The notes under the pieces are model-generated. The model made no database searches, had not been told where the DNA came from, and was given only the letters and a program-made list of their open reading frames with translations. Source: an uncultured Clostridia bacterium (GTDB lineage Bacteria > Bacillota > Clostridia > Christensenellales > Aristaeellaceae). Taken from it: 64,000 nt of DNA. The number at the start of each line of letters is the position of its first letter. The stretch's first letter is position 1. The DNA lies in assembly GCA_947631405.1 (NCBI GenBank), contig CANRLC010000006.1, positions 1-64,000 on the forward strand. The letters are read 5' to 3'. This document shows, one piece after another, positions 29,729 to 44,531 of the stretch. Both the position numbers and the translations under genes were made by a program.

Positions 29729-29905
29729 GTGGCGAATGGGATCGTCGTCCTGCTGCTGACCGCGGCGCTGGCGCTGGCCGTGCGCGCGATACGGCGCCAT
29801 CGGCTGCTCTCCTCGTGCGGCGGGGATTGCGGCGCATGCCCGGCGGGATGCAAACAAAGGGAGGGGTCTGGGGACAATGTCCCCAGACAGGGTTTGGGGC
29901 GGTAG
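29729..29905 (+). CDS. FeoB-associated Cys-rich membrane protein
   Basis: A 58-aa protein too short for the ORF track. GTG at 29729, with TCGGAGG before it and one base after the feoB stop, gives one membrane helix (GIVVLLLTAALALAVRAI), a basic stretch and the cysteine cluster CGGDCGACPAGC. This is the small companion found next to feoB in many Clostridia, probably tied to iron handling. Its last ~14 codons and stop codon lie inside hairpin-repeat copy B, so the C-terminus looks altered by insertion of the repeat. Confidence 0.78.
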   Translation: MANGIVVLLLTAALALAVRAIRRHRLLSSCGGDCGACPAGCKQREGSGDNVPRQGLGR

Positions 29906-29990
29906 CCCCAACGTACCCCGGCGCGTAGCGCCCACAGATAAGCAGCCCGGAAGCGAAGCGATCCCGGGCGAGTTGTTCATGAAAAGTTGC
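29863..29990 (+). repeat. Dispersed multi-hairpin repeat, copy B (reference copy)
   Basis: In order: GTCTGGGGACA/TGTCCCCAGAC hairpin; GTTTGGGGC/GCCCCAAC hairpin; GGCGC-GTA-GCGCC hairpin; GCCCGG...CCGGGC hairpin enclosing GCGAAGC; then a tail with TTCATGAAAAG. The same order recurs at 44290 (reversed) and 61958, nearly base for base, and in more diverged form elsewhere. No protein-coding capacity is believable. It covers the 3' end of the FeoB-associated gene. Confidence 0.88.
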
Positions 29991-30046
29991 TGTATCCCGC
30001 CATTGCTTGCTCGGTATAATCCATAACACAAGAAGGCTTAACAGAT

Positions 30047-30079
30047 AAAACAAAGCGGCCCGGACGCCTGTCCGGGCCG
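30047..30079 (-). terminator. Terminator of the DUF3877 gene
   Basis: CGGCCCGGAC (30056-30065) and GTCCGGGCCG (30070-30079) form a perfect 10-bp stem; on the minus strand it is followed by CTTTGTTTT. Confidence 0.75.
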
Positions 30080-30084
30080 TAGCG

Positions 30085-30633
30085 CTATGGCGCGATCTCC
30101 TCGTCCTCAAAGCCGAAGGATTCGTAATCCTCCGGCGTGAAGCGGTGGTAGATCAGGTGGCATGGCTCCTGCTTGAAGCAGTAGCGGTAGGCGTTCGGCT
30201 CGCCGCGCGCGAAGTAGACCAGCGTGTCAAACTCCTCGCCGCGCATCGCGCGCACGACGACGCCGTCTGAAAAGCGGGAAAAGACCGCCAGCGCGTCCGC
30301 CAGCTGCGCGCCGGGACGCGACACGGCGGCGAGCAGCTGCGCAAGAAAGCCCTGCGCATCCGCCTGCTCATGGATGCGCTGCGCGCCCTCCGGCGGGACG
30401 GTCAGGCAAAAGCGGTCGCCCTGACGGGAGACGGCGATCTCCCCAAAGAGGCTTTGCTCTTCCTCGGCGAAGCGGCGCAGGACGGCCTCCATCCCCTCGG
30501 CGTCGGTTTGTGTGCCCGTCAGCGCGCAGAGCGAGGAGAGCGGGTAGTACAGCCGCATCGCCTCGCGGCGGTAGCCGAGCTTGAGCTGCGCCTCCTCGAC
30601 GGCGTCCCGGAGGCTTTCCTTCAGCGAGATCAT
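30085..30633 (-). CDS. DUF3877-family protein
   Basis: A 182-aa soluble protein whose N-terminus (LRDAVEEAQLKLGYRREAMRLYYPLSSL) matches what I recall of the clostridial DUF3877 family. No catalytic motif is evident. The C-terminus is acidic and aromatic (RFTPEDYESFGFEDEE). A single-gene unit with its own promoter and terminator. Function unknown. Confidence 0.75.
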   Translation of the reverse strand: MISLKESLRDAVEEAQLKLGYRREAMRLYYPLSSLCALTGTQTDAEGMEAVLRRFAEEEQSLFGEIAVSRQGDRFCLTVPPEGAQRIHEQADAQGFLAQLLAAVSRPGAQLADALAVFSRFSDGVVVRAMRGEEFDTLVYFARGEPNAYRYCFKQEPCHLIYHRFTPEDYESFGFEDEEIAP

Positions 30634-30663
30634 GCGCGCGATCCCTCCCCTTTTGTCCCGTCC

Positions 30664-30692
30664 ATTGTAGCGCCATGCGAGCCGGATTGCAA
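30664..30692 (-). promoter_or_regulatory. Promoter of the DUF3877 gene
   Basis: Minus strand TTGCAA (30692-30687), 17-bp spacer, TACAAT (30669-30664), about 30 bp before the ATG. Confidence 0.65.
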
Positions 30693-30909
30693 GAGGGAAA
30701 GTCAGAAAAGGTCAAAGAAAAATGTTTTTCACAAGTGCGCCGTTTTGAGGCCAAAACGAAAGAAAAATGACTTTTTGGCTTTCCAAAAATGCAAAACGGG
30801 GCCAAAACCGCCCCCGCTGAGGCGGGCAAAATCGAGGGTTTGCAAGGCGGCCAGACGCCGAATTTATTCAGTGATTATTGAAAAAACGCGTGCTTTTCGA
30901 CTTGGAAGG

Positions 30910-30918
30910 TGCTATAAT
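30910..30918 (+). promoter_or_regulatory. Extended -10 promoter of the 55-aa protein gene
   Basis: TGCTATAAT at 30910-30918 is an extended -10 element; no good -35 box lies at the right distance, which is common for extended -10 promoters. Confidence 0.55.
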
Positions 30919-30988
30919 GACGGTGTCAAAAGGAGAGCCGATCTCCGATACCATTCCCACACATTCCAGTTTCAAAGGAGCGTTCCAT

Positions 30989-31156
30989 ATGACCGTTATT
31001 CTGGTTTTCGCCGCGCTGGTCGCCGCGAGTGTCGCGTATTCCATCTATGACGGGCGCAAGGCTGAGGCTTCCAGCCACATGCGCGATTTCTACCGGGTCG
31101 AGTACAAGAAGACCTATCGCACCAACAACGCCAACGCTCTGAGCACTTGGTATTGA
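30989..31156 (+). CDS. Small membrane-anchored hypothetical protein (55 aa)
   Basis: The ATG at 30989 has AAAGGAG eight bases upstream and is a better start than the 92-aa version in the ORF track, whose N-terminal part covers the promoter. The product has one N-terminal hydrophobic helix (TVILVFAALVAASVAYSIYDG) and a polar, basic, tyrosine-rich tail ending NALSTWY. It has its own promoter and a strong terminator, so it is a real independent unit. Function unknown. Confidence 0.65.
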   Translation: MTVILVFAALVAASVAYSIYDGRKAEASSHMRDFYRVEYKKTYRTNNANALSTWY

Positions 31157-31183
31157 TGCTCCGCCTTTGAACTGTAACCTTTG

Positions 31184-31215
31184 GCGCGGACAGGAAACTG
31201 TCCGCGCGGTTTTTT
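31184..31215 (+). terminator. Terminator of the 55-aa protein gene
   Basis: GCGCGGACAG (31184-31193) pairs perfectly with CTGTCCGCGC (31198-31207) around GAAA, followed by GG and six T. Confidence 0.88.
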
Positions 31216-31310
31216 GTATTGTGAAATGAAGGTGAAAGGAAAAGCGGGGCCGATAGGGTTACAGAGAGGCGCAGTGGGAGAAGATAAGGCGGTTCGATGC
31301 GGCTTTACTT

Positions 31311-31420
31311 GTCCGGGGACGCAAACGCGATGCGTTTGCTGCCGGACGCGGGGGTTTGCCTACGGCGCGGGGTACACTGGGCTGCCGCCCAGACCTGCCC
31401 GAGGGGCCAGCCCCTCGGAC
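31311..31420 (-). repeat. Dispersed multi-hairpin repeat, copy C (diverged)
   Basis: Minus-oriented relative to copy B. GTCCGG...CCGGAC hairpin enclosing GCAAACGC/GCGTTTGC, then a TGGGC/GCCCA hairpin and CGAGGGGC/GCCCCTCG. Same architecture as copy B with different stem sequences. It forms a tandem pair with copy D. Confidence 0.65.
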
Positions 31421-31494
31421 TCCCTTCTCCGCTTCGCGCGGTTAGAAGAGGCCGTAGAGTAACAAGGATACGGCGGCTTGATGCGGCTTTACTT

Positions 31495-31612
31495 GTCCGG
31501 GGACGCAAACGCGGCGCGTTTGCTGCCGGACGCGGGGTTTCGCCTGCGGCGTGGGGAACGGTTTTTTGGGGCGCTGCCCCAAACCCCGCTGGGGATTTCA
31601 TCTCCAGATCCC
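31495..31612 (-). repeat. Dispersed multi-hairpin repeat, copy D (diverged)
   Basis: Starts with the same GTCCGGGGACGCAAACGC block as copy C about 184 bp earlier; both copies are flanked by GATGCGGCTTTACT on the left and CTTCGCGCGGTTAGAAGAG on the right, so the whole unit was duplicated in tandem. Its last hairpin, CTGGGGAT/ATCTCCAG, corresponds to the GTCTGGGGACA hairpin of copy B. It ends just behind bioY. Confidence 0.7.
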
Positions 31613-31629
31613 ATCCTCGCTTCGCGCGG

Positions 31630-32175
31630 TTAGAAGAGGCCCATGCGGTGGAGGGAGGGGCGCAGGCGCTGGGCCAGCAATGCCGCCAGCGCGATCTTTA
31701 CCGCGTCGCCCGGCAAAAACGGCAGCACGCAATAGGACAAACTCGCCCCAAGCCCCGTCCCCGTCAGCGCCATGAACCACAGCGTGCCAAACAGGTAGCA
31801 TGCCGCGACGCCCGCGGCCATCGCCGCGCACAGCCTCGGGAACGCAAACCCCCAGCGCCTTGACAGCAACCCGACGATCGCCGCCGCCAAGATATAGCCG
31901 AGAATATACCCGCCCGTGCGGCCGAACAGCGTCGCCGGGCCGCTGCCCAACCCTGCAAACACCGGCACGCCGATCGCGCCCAGTCCCGCATACGCCGCCA
32001 TCGACAGCGCGCCCCACTTCGGCCCGAGCGCCGCTCCGCAGAGATGCACGGCGAACAGCGCGAGGTTGATGGGCACCATCGGCAGCGGGATTTGCAGCTG
32101 GGAACAGACGGCCGTGAGTGCGGCGAAGAATGCCGCGAGGGTGAGCCTACGGGTGAAGAGGGCGCGATCGGACAT
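31630..32175 (-). CDS. bioY: Biotin transporter substrate-binding subunit BioY
   Basis: A 181-aa membrane protein with six hydrophobic segments, the S component of an ECF biotin transporter. Typical BioY stretches are FAALTAVCSQLQIPLPMVPINLALFAVHLCGAALGPKWG and the GRTGGYILGYILAA glycine-rich region near residue 88. ECF energising subunits are not in the window, so a shared ECF module encoded elsewhere is expected. ATG 32175 is used because the conserved N-terminus begins there; the ORF-track extension to 32289 crosses the operator and promoter. Confidence 0.9.
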   Translation of the reverse strand: MSDRALFTRRLTLAAFFAALTAVCSQLQIPLPMVPINLALFAVHLCGAALGPKWGALSMAAYAGLGAIGVPVFAGLGSGPATLFGRTGGYILGYILAAAIVGLLSRRWGFAFPRLCAAMAAGVAACYLFGTLWFMALTGTGLGASLSYCVLPFLPGDAVKIALAALLAQRLRPSLHRMGLF

Positions 32176-32192
32176 GGGAGCGAGGCCTCCTT

Positions 32193-32224
32193 TTGTAAAC
32201 TTGCGATTGATGAGCAGTTTACGC
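32193..32224 (-). promoter_or_regulatory. BirA-type biotin operator of bioY
   Basis: TTGTAAAC (32193-32200), 16-bp spacer, GTTTACGC (32217-32224): an inverted repeat close to the known bacterial BirA operator (TTGTAAAC and GTTTACAA half-sites about 15 bp apart). It lies just downstream of the -10, where bound BirA-biotinyl-AMP would block transcription. Confidence 0.78.
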
Positions 32225-32233
32225 TCGAGAGAC

Positions 32234-32262
32234 AGGATAGCATGCGCGCGGCGAATTGTCAA
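32234..32262 (-). promoter_or_regulatory. Promoter of bioY
   Basis: Minus strand TTGACA (32262-32257), 17-bp spacer, TATCCT (32239-32234) preceded by TGC. Confidence 0.75.
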
Positions 32263-32305
32263 CTGTTTTTTAAGGGACGGTTGACGCAAGGACGCAAAAG
32301 CGGGA

Positions 32306-32334
32306 TTGTGTTTTGTACGGCAATCTGTTACAAT
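32306..32334 (+). promoter_or_regulatory. Promoter of argS
   Basis: TTGTGT (32306-32311), 17-bp spacer, TACAAT (32329-32334) with upstream TG. No T-box is seen. Confidence 0.6.
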
Positions 32335-32379
32335 ACGGTGTTGTGGGCGCGTCTGCGCTCGCGGGAGGAGGAGCCGAAC

Positions 32380-34095
32380 ATGGACATGAAGATGCTGATC
32401 GCGGAGCGCGTGGCGTCCGCGGCGCGGGAGGCGTTCGAGGGCTGCGCGCTGACGGGCGAAGACGTCTGCGCGATGCTGGAGATCCCGCCGGAAAAGAAGC
32501 TGGGCGACTACGCGCTGCCGTGCTTTCGGCTATCGAAGACGCTGCGCAAGCCGCCGCAGGCCATCGCGCAGGCGCTCTGCGAGCGCCTTTCCTGCGAGGA
32601 GCTGGAGCGCGCCGAGGTCGTGGGCGGGTATCTGAACCTCTTCCTCGCGCGCGGCGGATTCGCCGGGAAGCTGATCGAGGCGGTGCTCGCCGATCCGGGC
32701 CGCTGGGGCGCCAGCGACGCGGGCCGGGGCAAGACCGTCTGCATCGACTATTCGTCCATCAACATCGCCAAGCGCTTTCACATCGGGCATCTGTCCACGA
32801 CGGTGATCGGCAACAGCCTCAAGCGCATCTACGATTTCTGCGGCTACAAGACCGTGGGCATCAACCACTTGGGCGACTGGGGCACGCAATTCGGCAAGAT
32901 GATCTGCGCCTACAAGAAGTGGGGCGACCGCGAGAGCGTCGAGCGGGGCGGCGTGCAGGCGATGGTCGATCTGTACGTCCGCTTCCACAAGGAGGCCGAG
33001 AGCGACCCCGCCCTGGAGGACGAGGGGCGCGCGTGGTTCAAGCGGATCGAAGAGGGCGACCCGGAGGCCATGGAGATCTTCTCGTGGTTCAAGGACGTGA
33101 CGCTCAAGGACACCCAGCGCGTGTACGATCTGCTGGGCGTGACGTTTGACTCCTACGCGGGCGAGAGCTTCTACAACGACAAGATGCAGCCCATCGTAAG
33201 CGAGCTGCGCGAGAAGGGCCTGCTCGTCGAATCGCAGGGCGCGCAGGTCGTCATGCTGGACGATTACGGCATGCCGCCCGCCATCGTGCTGCGCAAGGAC
33301 GGCGCGACGCTCTACATCACCCGCGACCTCGCCGCCGCGCAGTACCGCCACGACACCTACCATTTCGACCGCTGCCTCTACGTCGTCGCCTACCAGCAGA
33401 ACCTGCACTTCAGGCAGCTCTTCAAGGTGCTGGAGCTGATGGGCCGCGACTGGCACAAGGACATGGAGCACGTCTCCTTCGGCATGGTCTCCTACGAGGG
33501 GCGCTCGCTCTCCACGCGCGAGGGCTACGTCGTGTATCTGGAGGATCTGCTGCAGAAGGCCATCGACAAGGCGCGGGAGATCATCGAGGAGAAAAGCCCG
33601 AACCTGCCCAACAAGGATGAGGTCGCCCGGCAGGTCGGCGTCGGCGCGGTGGTCTATTTCGACCTGCACAACGACCGCAACAAGGACATCGACTTCCGCT
33701 GGGAGCGCGCCCTGAACTTCGACGGCGAGACCGGCCCCTATGTGCAGTACACGCACGCGCGCTGCTGCTCCGTGCTGCGCAAGGCGCAGGGACTGCCCGC
33801 CGCCGCGCCCGACTACGCGGCGCTCGCCGACGACGAGGCGAACGAGGTCGTGCTGCTCCTCTCGCGCTTCCCGGAGACGGTGGCGCGAGCGCGGGAGCAG
33901 AGCGAACCGTCGCTGATCACCCGGCAGGTGACGGCGCTGGCGCAGGCCTACAACAAATACTACTTCGAGCATCGCATCATGGAGGAGGGAGACCCCGCCG
34001 GAACGGCGGCGCGCCTCGCCCTCACGCGCGCGACGCGCGACGTCATCCGCACGGGGCTGTACCTGATCGGCGTGGAAGCCCCGGAGCGCATGTGA
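32380..34095 (+). CDS. argS: Arginyl-tRNA synthetase
   Basis: A 571-aa class I synthetase charging tRNA-Arg. The N-terminal tRNA-recognition domain fills about residues 1-120; the HIGH motif is FHIGHLSTTVIGNS near 128, and the C-terminal all-helical anticodon-binding domain begins around FDGETGPYVQYTHARC near 447. The KMSK position reads SLSTREG; many ArgRS enzymes lack a canonical KMSK and use an alternative lysine, so this is not a defect in itself. GGGAGGAGG precedes the ATG. Confidence 0.95.
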   Translation: MDMKMLIAERVASAAREAFEGCALTGEDVCAMLEIPPEKKLGDYALPCFRLSKTLRKPPQAIAQALCERLSCEELERAEVVGGYLNLFLARGGFAGKLIEAVLADPGRWGASDAGRGKTVCIDYSSINIAKRFHIGHLSTTVIGNSLKRIYDFCGYKTVGINHLGDWGTQFGKMICAYKKWGDRESVERGGVQAMVDLYVRFHKEAESDPALEDEGRAWFKRIEEGDPEAMEIFSWFKDVTLKDTQRVYDLLGVTFDSYAGESFYNDKMQPIVSELREKGLLVESQGAQVVMLDDYGMPPAIVLRKDGATLYITRDLAAAQYRHDTYHFDRCLYVVAYQQNLHFRQLFKVLELMGRDWHKDMEHVSFGMVSYEGRSLSTREGYVVYLEDLLQKAIDKAREIIEEKSPNLPNKDEVARQVGVGAVVYFDLHNDRNKDIDFRWERALNFDGETGPYVQYTHARCCSVLRKAQGLPAAAPDYAALADDEANEVVLLLSRFPETVARAREQSEPSLITRQVTALAQAYNKYYFEHRIMEEGDPAGTAARLALTRATRDVIRTGLYLIGVEAPERM

Positions 34096-34129
34096 CGCGC
34101 GCCGCCCGACCGGATAAAGGAGCATGGCG

Positions 34130-35464
34130 ATGATGGATATGTTTGCGCTCAAGGAGCTGCTGCTCGATCTCGACTGCATGACGGCCTTCCGCCACGCGTT
34201 GCAGGCCCCGGCGATTGCGGCGCTGCGCGCGCTGCTGCGCGCCTGCGCGCAGGACGACGCGCAGCCGGACGCGCTCACCGAGGCGTACTGCGCGGCCTAT
34301 GAGGCATGGCTGCACGCCGCGAGCGAGGGCAAGGGCGGCTTCGCCCGCGAGGCGCTCGAGGCTGTCCTCTTTGAGGACAGCGCCGCCGCGGCGCTCTGCG
34401 CGCGCACCGAGCGGCTGCCCTACAGCCTCATCAACGCGATGGCGCACGATCTGGACGCGCTGGGCCGCCTGACCGCGATGGAACCCGCGATGTTCCTGCT
34501 GCTGTGCGAGCGCGCGGGCCTGCCCGCCGGGGCCGCCGCGCGGCTGCCCGTGTGGGAGCCTGCGCTGGGCAGCGAGGCGTTCGACCCGCGCGTGGATCGG
34601 GACATGCTCTCCCGCGAGGGCGCGCCGCGCGTGGCGGCGTTCTTCAGGCGCCACGGCACCGGGCTGTTCGCGCGCTATCCCGGCAGCACATGGGTCGGCG
34701 TGAGCGAGAGAGCGCCGCTCGGCCTGCGCGGCGTGCGCGAGCCGGATCCCATTCGCTTGGAGGACATGGTGCTCTATGAGCAGGAGCGCGGCGTGCTGGT
34801 GGAAAACACGCGCCGCCTGCTCGCGGGGCGGCAGGCGTGCAACGTGCTGCTCTACGGCGACAAGGGCACGGGCAAGAGCGCGACGGTGAAGGCGCTGCTC
34901 AGCTCCTTCTGGCTGGAGGGCCTGCGCATCGTCGAGGTGCCGCTGGCGCAGCTGACGCATCTGCCGGAGATCTTCGCGCTGCTGCGCGAGCAGCCGGGCA
35001 AGTTCATCGTCTTCGTGGACGATCTGGCGTTCGGCGATTCCTGCCCGGAGTACACGGCGCTCAAGACGGTGCTGGAGGGCGGGCTGGAGGCGCGGCCCGC
35101 GAACGTGGTCGTCTACGCGACGAGCAACCGGCGCAACATCGTGCGCCAGCGCTTCTCCGAGCGGCAGGACGACGTCAACGAGCGCGACACGCTGGAGGAG
35201 AAATTCTCCCTCGCCGACCGCTTCGACCTGCGCCTCACCTTCACCTCGCCCTCGCAGGAGGAGTACTTCACCATCTGCCGGGCGCTGCTGGACGCGCGCG
35301 GCGTCACCTACGACTGGGAGGAGCTGATGCCGCGCGCCCGCGCGTGGACGGTCAGCCATAACGGCTGCTCGCCGCGCATCGCGCGCCAGTTCGCCGACCT
35401 GATCGAGGGCGAACAGGCGGGAAACAAAGATGATGGCGATGTGGAGGACAAAGCCCAAGAATAA
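34130..35464 (+). CDS. DUF815-family AAA+-like ATPase
   Basis: A protein of about 444 aa. The N-terminal ~220 residues are helical and unassigned; the ATPase domain has Walker A LLYGDKGTGKSATVKALL near residue 245 and Walker B KFIVFVDDLAF near 295, with the sensor-like VVYATSNRRNIV near 328. This is the DUF815 family, whose role is unknown. ATG 34130 lies seven bases after AAAGGAG; the ATG at 34124 would be only one base away. It follows argS by about 35 bp without a terminator. Confidence 0.8.
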   Translation: MMDMFALKELLLDLDCMTAFRHALQAPAIAALRALLRACAQDDAQPDALTEAYCAAYEAWLHAASEGKGGFAREALEAVLFEDSAAAALCARTERLPYSLINAMAHDLDALGRLTAMEPAMFLLLCERAGLPAGAAARLPVWEPALGSEAFDPRVDRDMLSREGAPRVAAFFRRHGTGLFARYPGSTWVGVSERAPLGLRGVREPDPIRLEDMVLYEQERGVLVENTRRLLAGRQACNVLLYGDKGTGKSATVKALLSSFWLEGLRIVEVPLAQLTHLPEIFALLREQPGKFIVFVDDLAFGDSCPEYTALKTVLEGGLEARPANVVVYATSNRRNIVRQRFSERQDDVNERDTLEEKFSLADRFDLRLTFTSPSQEEYFTICRALLDARGVTYDWEELMPRARAWTVSHNGCSPRIARQFADLIEGEQAGNKDDGDVEDKAQE

Positions 35465-35565
35465 CGGGAATAGACGGATAAACGAAGGATAAAAGGGAGA
35501 GATCATTCCGAAATTATGCCAAATTCCGCATAAAAGTGGGGATTTGACATGAAGGAGGGCGAAGC

Positions 35566-36078
35566 GTGCGCCGCAAGAGATGGGGAAGCGCCGCGCTGCG
35601 GCTGTTGCTGGTGCTCGTCAGCCTGCTGTGCGCGCTGGCGCTGGCCGCGATGTTTTACGGCACGATGGTCTACCAGCTGCTGGACGAGAACGGCCGCCCG
35701 CTCGCGCTGGAGGAGGAGGCGCAGATCGCCGGGCTGCTCGCGCTGAGCGAGGGCGAGATGACGGACGAGCGGACGGATACGGCGCGCGTCGGCGGGGTGA
35801 ACTGCGAGGTTGTGACGCGCGCGTATGCGCTGGAAGGCGGAGGCACGGCGAGGGCGATCACGGCGACGCCCGCGGCGTATCTGGAGAGGTTGCAGCTAGA
35901 GGGCTGGCAGCCGCAGCTGGTGACGGGTTTTACGCTCGCGGGGTTGGACGCGGTATGCGAGCGGCGCGAGGGGGAGATGCTGCTCGCGGCGCGAGCGGGA
36001 GAGACGGTGTATCTGCTGGCGACCGACGGGGAGGAGCAGACGCTGTACGCGCTGGGCACAGCAGCGAAAATTGAATAA
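35566..36078 (+). CDS. Membrane-anchored hypothetical protein
   Basis: A 170-aa protein with a basic start (MRRKRWGS), one membrane helix at residues ~10-32 and an extracytoplasmic domain with the pattern VNCEVVTRAY and ITATPAAYLERLQLEGW. No family recognised. GTG at 35566 has GGAGGG seven bases upstream; the overlapping ATG-started ORF at 35549 in another frame has poor composition. Copy E of the repeat follows the stop. Confidence 0.68.
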   Translation: MRRKRWGSAALRLLLVLVSLLCALALAAMFYGTMVYQLLDENGRPLALEEEAQIAGLLALSEGEMTDERTDTARVGGVNCEVVTRAYALEGGGTARAITATPAAYLERLQLEGWQPQLVTGFTLAGLDAVCERREGEMLLAARAGETVYLLATDGEEQTLYALGTAAKIE

Positions 36079-36090
36079 TGGCTTCAGGAT

Positions 36091-36200
36091 GGGGGTCCGG
36101 GGGATGATATCCCCCGAGCGGGTCTGGGCGGCAGCCCAGCGTAGCCCCCAGAAGAAAAGCAGCCCGGGAGCGGACGCGAAGCGTCTGCGAGACCGGGCGG
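36091..36200 (+). repeat. Dispersed multi-hairpin repeat, copy E
   Basis: GGGGGTCCGGGGGATGATATCCCCC hairpin, CTGGGC/GCCCAG hairpin, then GCCCGGGAGCGGACGC...GACCGGGC hairpin. Same order as copy B, diverged sequence; the last hairpin matches the longer variant in copies A and G. Confidence 0.7.
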
Positions 36201-36227
36201 AGGATGTTGCAAAGTATCATGTGAGAA

Positions 36228-36266
36228 GGAGAGCCGGATGCGCTTTTGCAGAGGCTCTTTTTCTTT
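36228..36266 (+). terminator. Terminator behind copy E
   Basis: AGAGCC (36230-36235) pairs with GGCTCT (36253-36258) around an inner TGC/GCA, followed by TTTTTCTTTT. Confidence 0.6.
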
Positions 36267-36337
36267 TGCGGGCTGGTTAGCGAGTTGTTTGCCGAACTCC
36301 TTCCGTCAGGATGCGTCCCTTACCATAAATTGCCATC

Positions 36338-36363
36338 AAAAAAGCCCGCGTCACCTCGCGGGC
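36338..36363 (-). terminator. Minus-strand terminator without an assigned gene
   Basis: GCCCGCG (36344-36350) and CGCGGGC (36357-36363) form a stem that on the minus strand is followed by six T. All genes to the right for many kilobases run on the plus strand, so the transcript it would end is unknown, possibly a small RNA from the AT-rich 36364-36480 segment. Confidence 0.6.
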
Positions 36364-36457
36364 CGAAGGTATTTATAGAAATGGGAGAAACCTTGGGAGA
36401 TTATTACAAAACTTCACACTTAGAAAAAAGAATTTTACAAAAAGTGAGAAAAATGGC

Positions 36458-36486
36458 TTGACAGGGCTTTCAAAAGGGAATACAAT
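36458..36486 (+). promoter_or_regulatory. Promoter of rpoBC
   Basis: TTGACA (36458-36463), 17-bp spacer, TACAAT (36481-36486). The leader is about 255 nt and contains a CCGCCGGA/TCCGGCGG hairpin around 36597-36627, leaving room for leader control. Confidence 0.8.
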
Positions 36487-36748
36487 ACTATATTGCATCA
36501 GTATGCAAAATAGGCGGGTTGTGCCCGGAAAAGTGTGCCTCACCTCCCCTATTGTACACCGTCCTGGGCGGTTTGGCAAGAGGCGCGCTTCTTCCCGCCG
36601 GAGGCATGCGATGATTCCGGCGGACAGGCCCGGCGGCCCTCCGCGGCGACACAGGTGAACGGCCAAGCGCTGTTTGCAGGCTCAGACAAGAGTAGGGGTG
36701 ATGGAATTCGTGGTTACGATCCGAGACGCGCGCGAGGAAGAGGAGATC

Positions 36749-40537
<3,789 letters not shown>

Positions 40538-40632
40538 CGCGGGCGGCTTTCGCCGACGGAGAACATCACATGACCTGATCGCGCGCGCCGAATCGCGCCG
40601 CCGATCGCGAAACAGAAAGGGAGTGCAGCCCC

Positions 40633-44199
<3,567 letters not shown>

Positions 44200-44209
44200 C
44201 CCTTTGCGC

Positions 44210-44289
44210 GCGGGCGCCCGGACAGCCGGGCGCCCGCTTAGTTGGAGTGGCTTTTCTCCCCTCCCGGAGGGGGGAGAAAAGCCACTTTT
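44210..44289 (+). terminator. Double terminator of rpoBC
   Basis: Hairpin one is a perfect 12-bp stem GCGGGCGCCCGG/CCGGGCGCCCGC (44210-44237). Hairpin two has arms GTGGCTTTTCTCCCC (44247-44261) and GGGGAGAAAAGCCAC (44271-44285), followed by TTTTC. The second resembles the hairpin at 8741. Confidence 0.85.
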
Positions 44290-44412
44290 CATGAACAACC
44301 CGCCCGGGATCGCTTCGCTTCCGGGCTTCTTATTTTTGGCGCCGCGCGCCGGGGAACGTTGGGGCTACCGCCCCAAACCCTGTCTGGGGACATTGTCCCC
44401 AGACCCCCTCAT
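44290..44412 (-). repeat. Dispersed multi-hairpin repeat, copy F
   Basis: Minus-oriented, nearly identical to copies B and I: CATGAA tail, CCCGGGATCGCTTCGCTTCCGGG hairpin, GGCGC-type hairpin, GTTGGGGC/GCCCCAAAC hairpin and GTCTGGGGACA/TGTCCCCAGAC hairpin. Just outside lies TGTGCTTCGCACCA, another small hairpin also present next to copy I, so the full element may have five hairpins. Confidence 0.88.
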
Positions 44413-44475
44413 GTGCTTCGCACCATATTAAAGTTTTAACTGAGAAAAGTATAACGCAAAGGCGTTGGTTTTCCG

Positions 44476-44504
44476 TTGCAGTCTCGCCCCGTTTGTGTTA
44501 TGCT
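44476..44504 (+). promoter_or_regulatory. Promoter of dnaX
   Basis: TTGCAG (44476-44481), 17-bp spacer, TATGCT (44499-44504), 28 bp before the ATG at 44532. Confidence 0.65.
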
Positions 44505-44531
44505 AAAGCCATCAAAGGTCAGGAGGTCGCT

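Noticed and set aside
29465-30110. Minus-strand ORFs of 188 and 176 aa
   Set aside because: They cover repeat copy B, the antisense of feoB and the terminator at 30047; no supported start.
30085-30692. CtsR-type operator (GGTCAAA) upstream of the DUF3877 gene
   Set aside because: Only one half-site-like GGTCAAA is present near 30710, without the required tandem partner.
31181-31863. ORFs of 93 and 188 aa between the small protein gene and bioY
   Set aside because: They lie on repeat copies C and D and on the antisense of bioY, with no coding signature.
44204-44431. Short ORFs reading NNPPGIASLPG or HEQPARDRFASG in several repeat copies
   Set aside because: The same peptides recur only because the hairpin element recurs; they lack ribosome binding sites, and diverged copies do not keep the frame.
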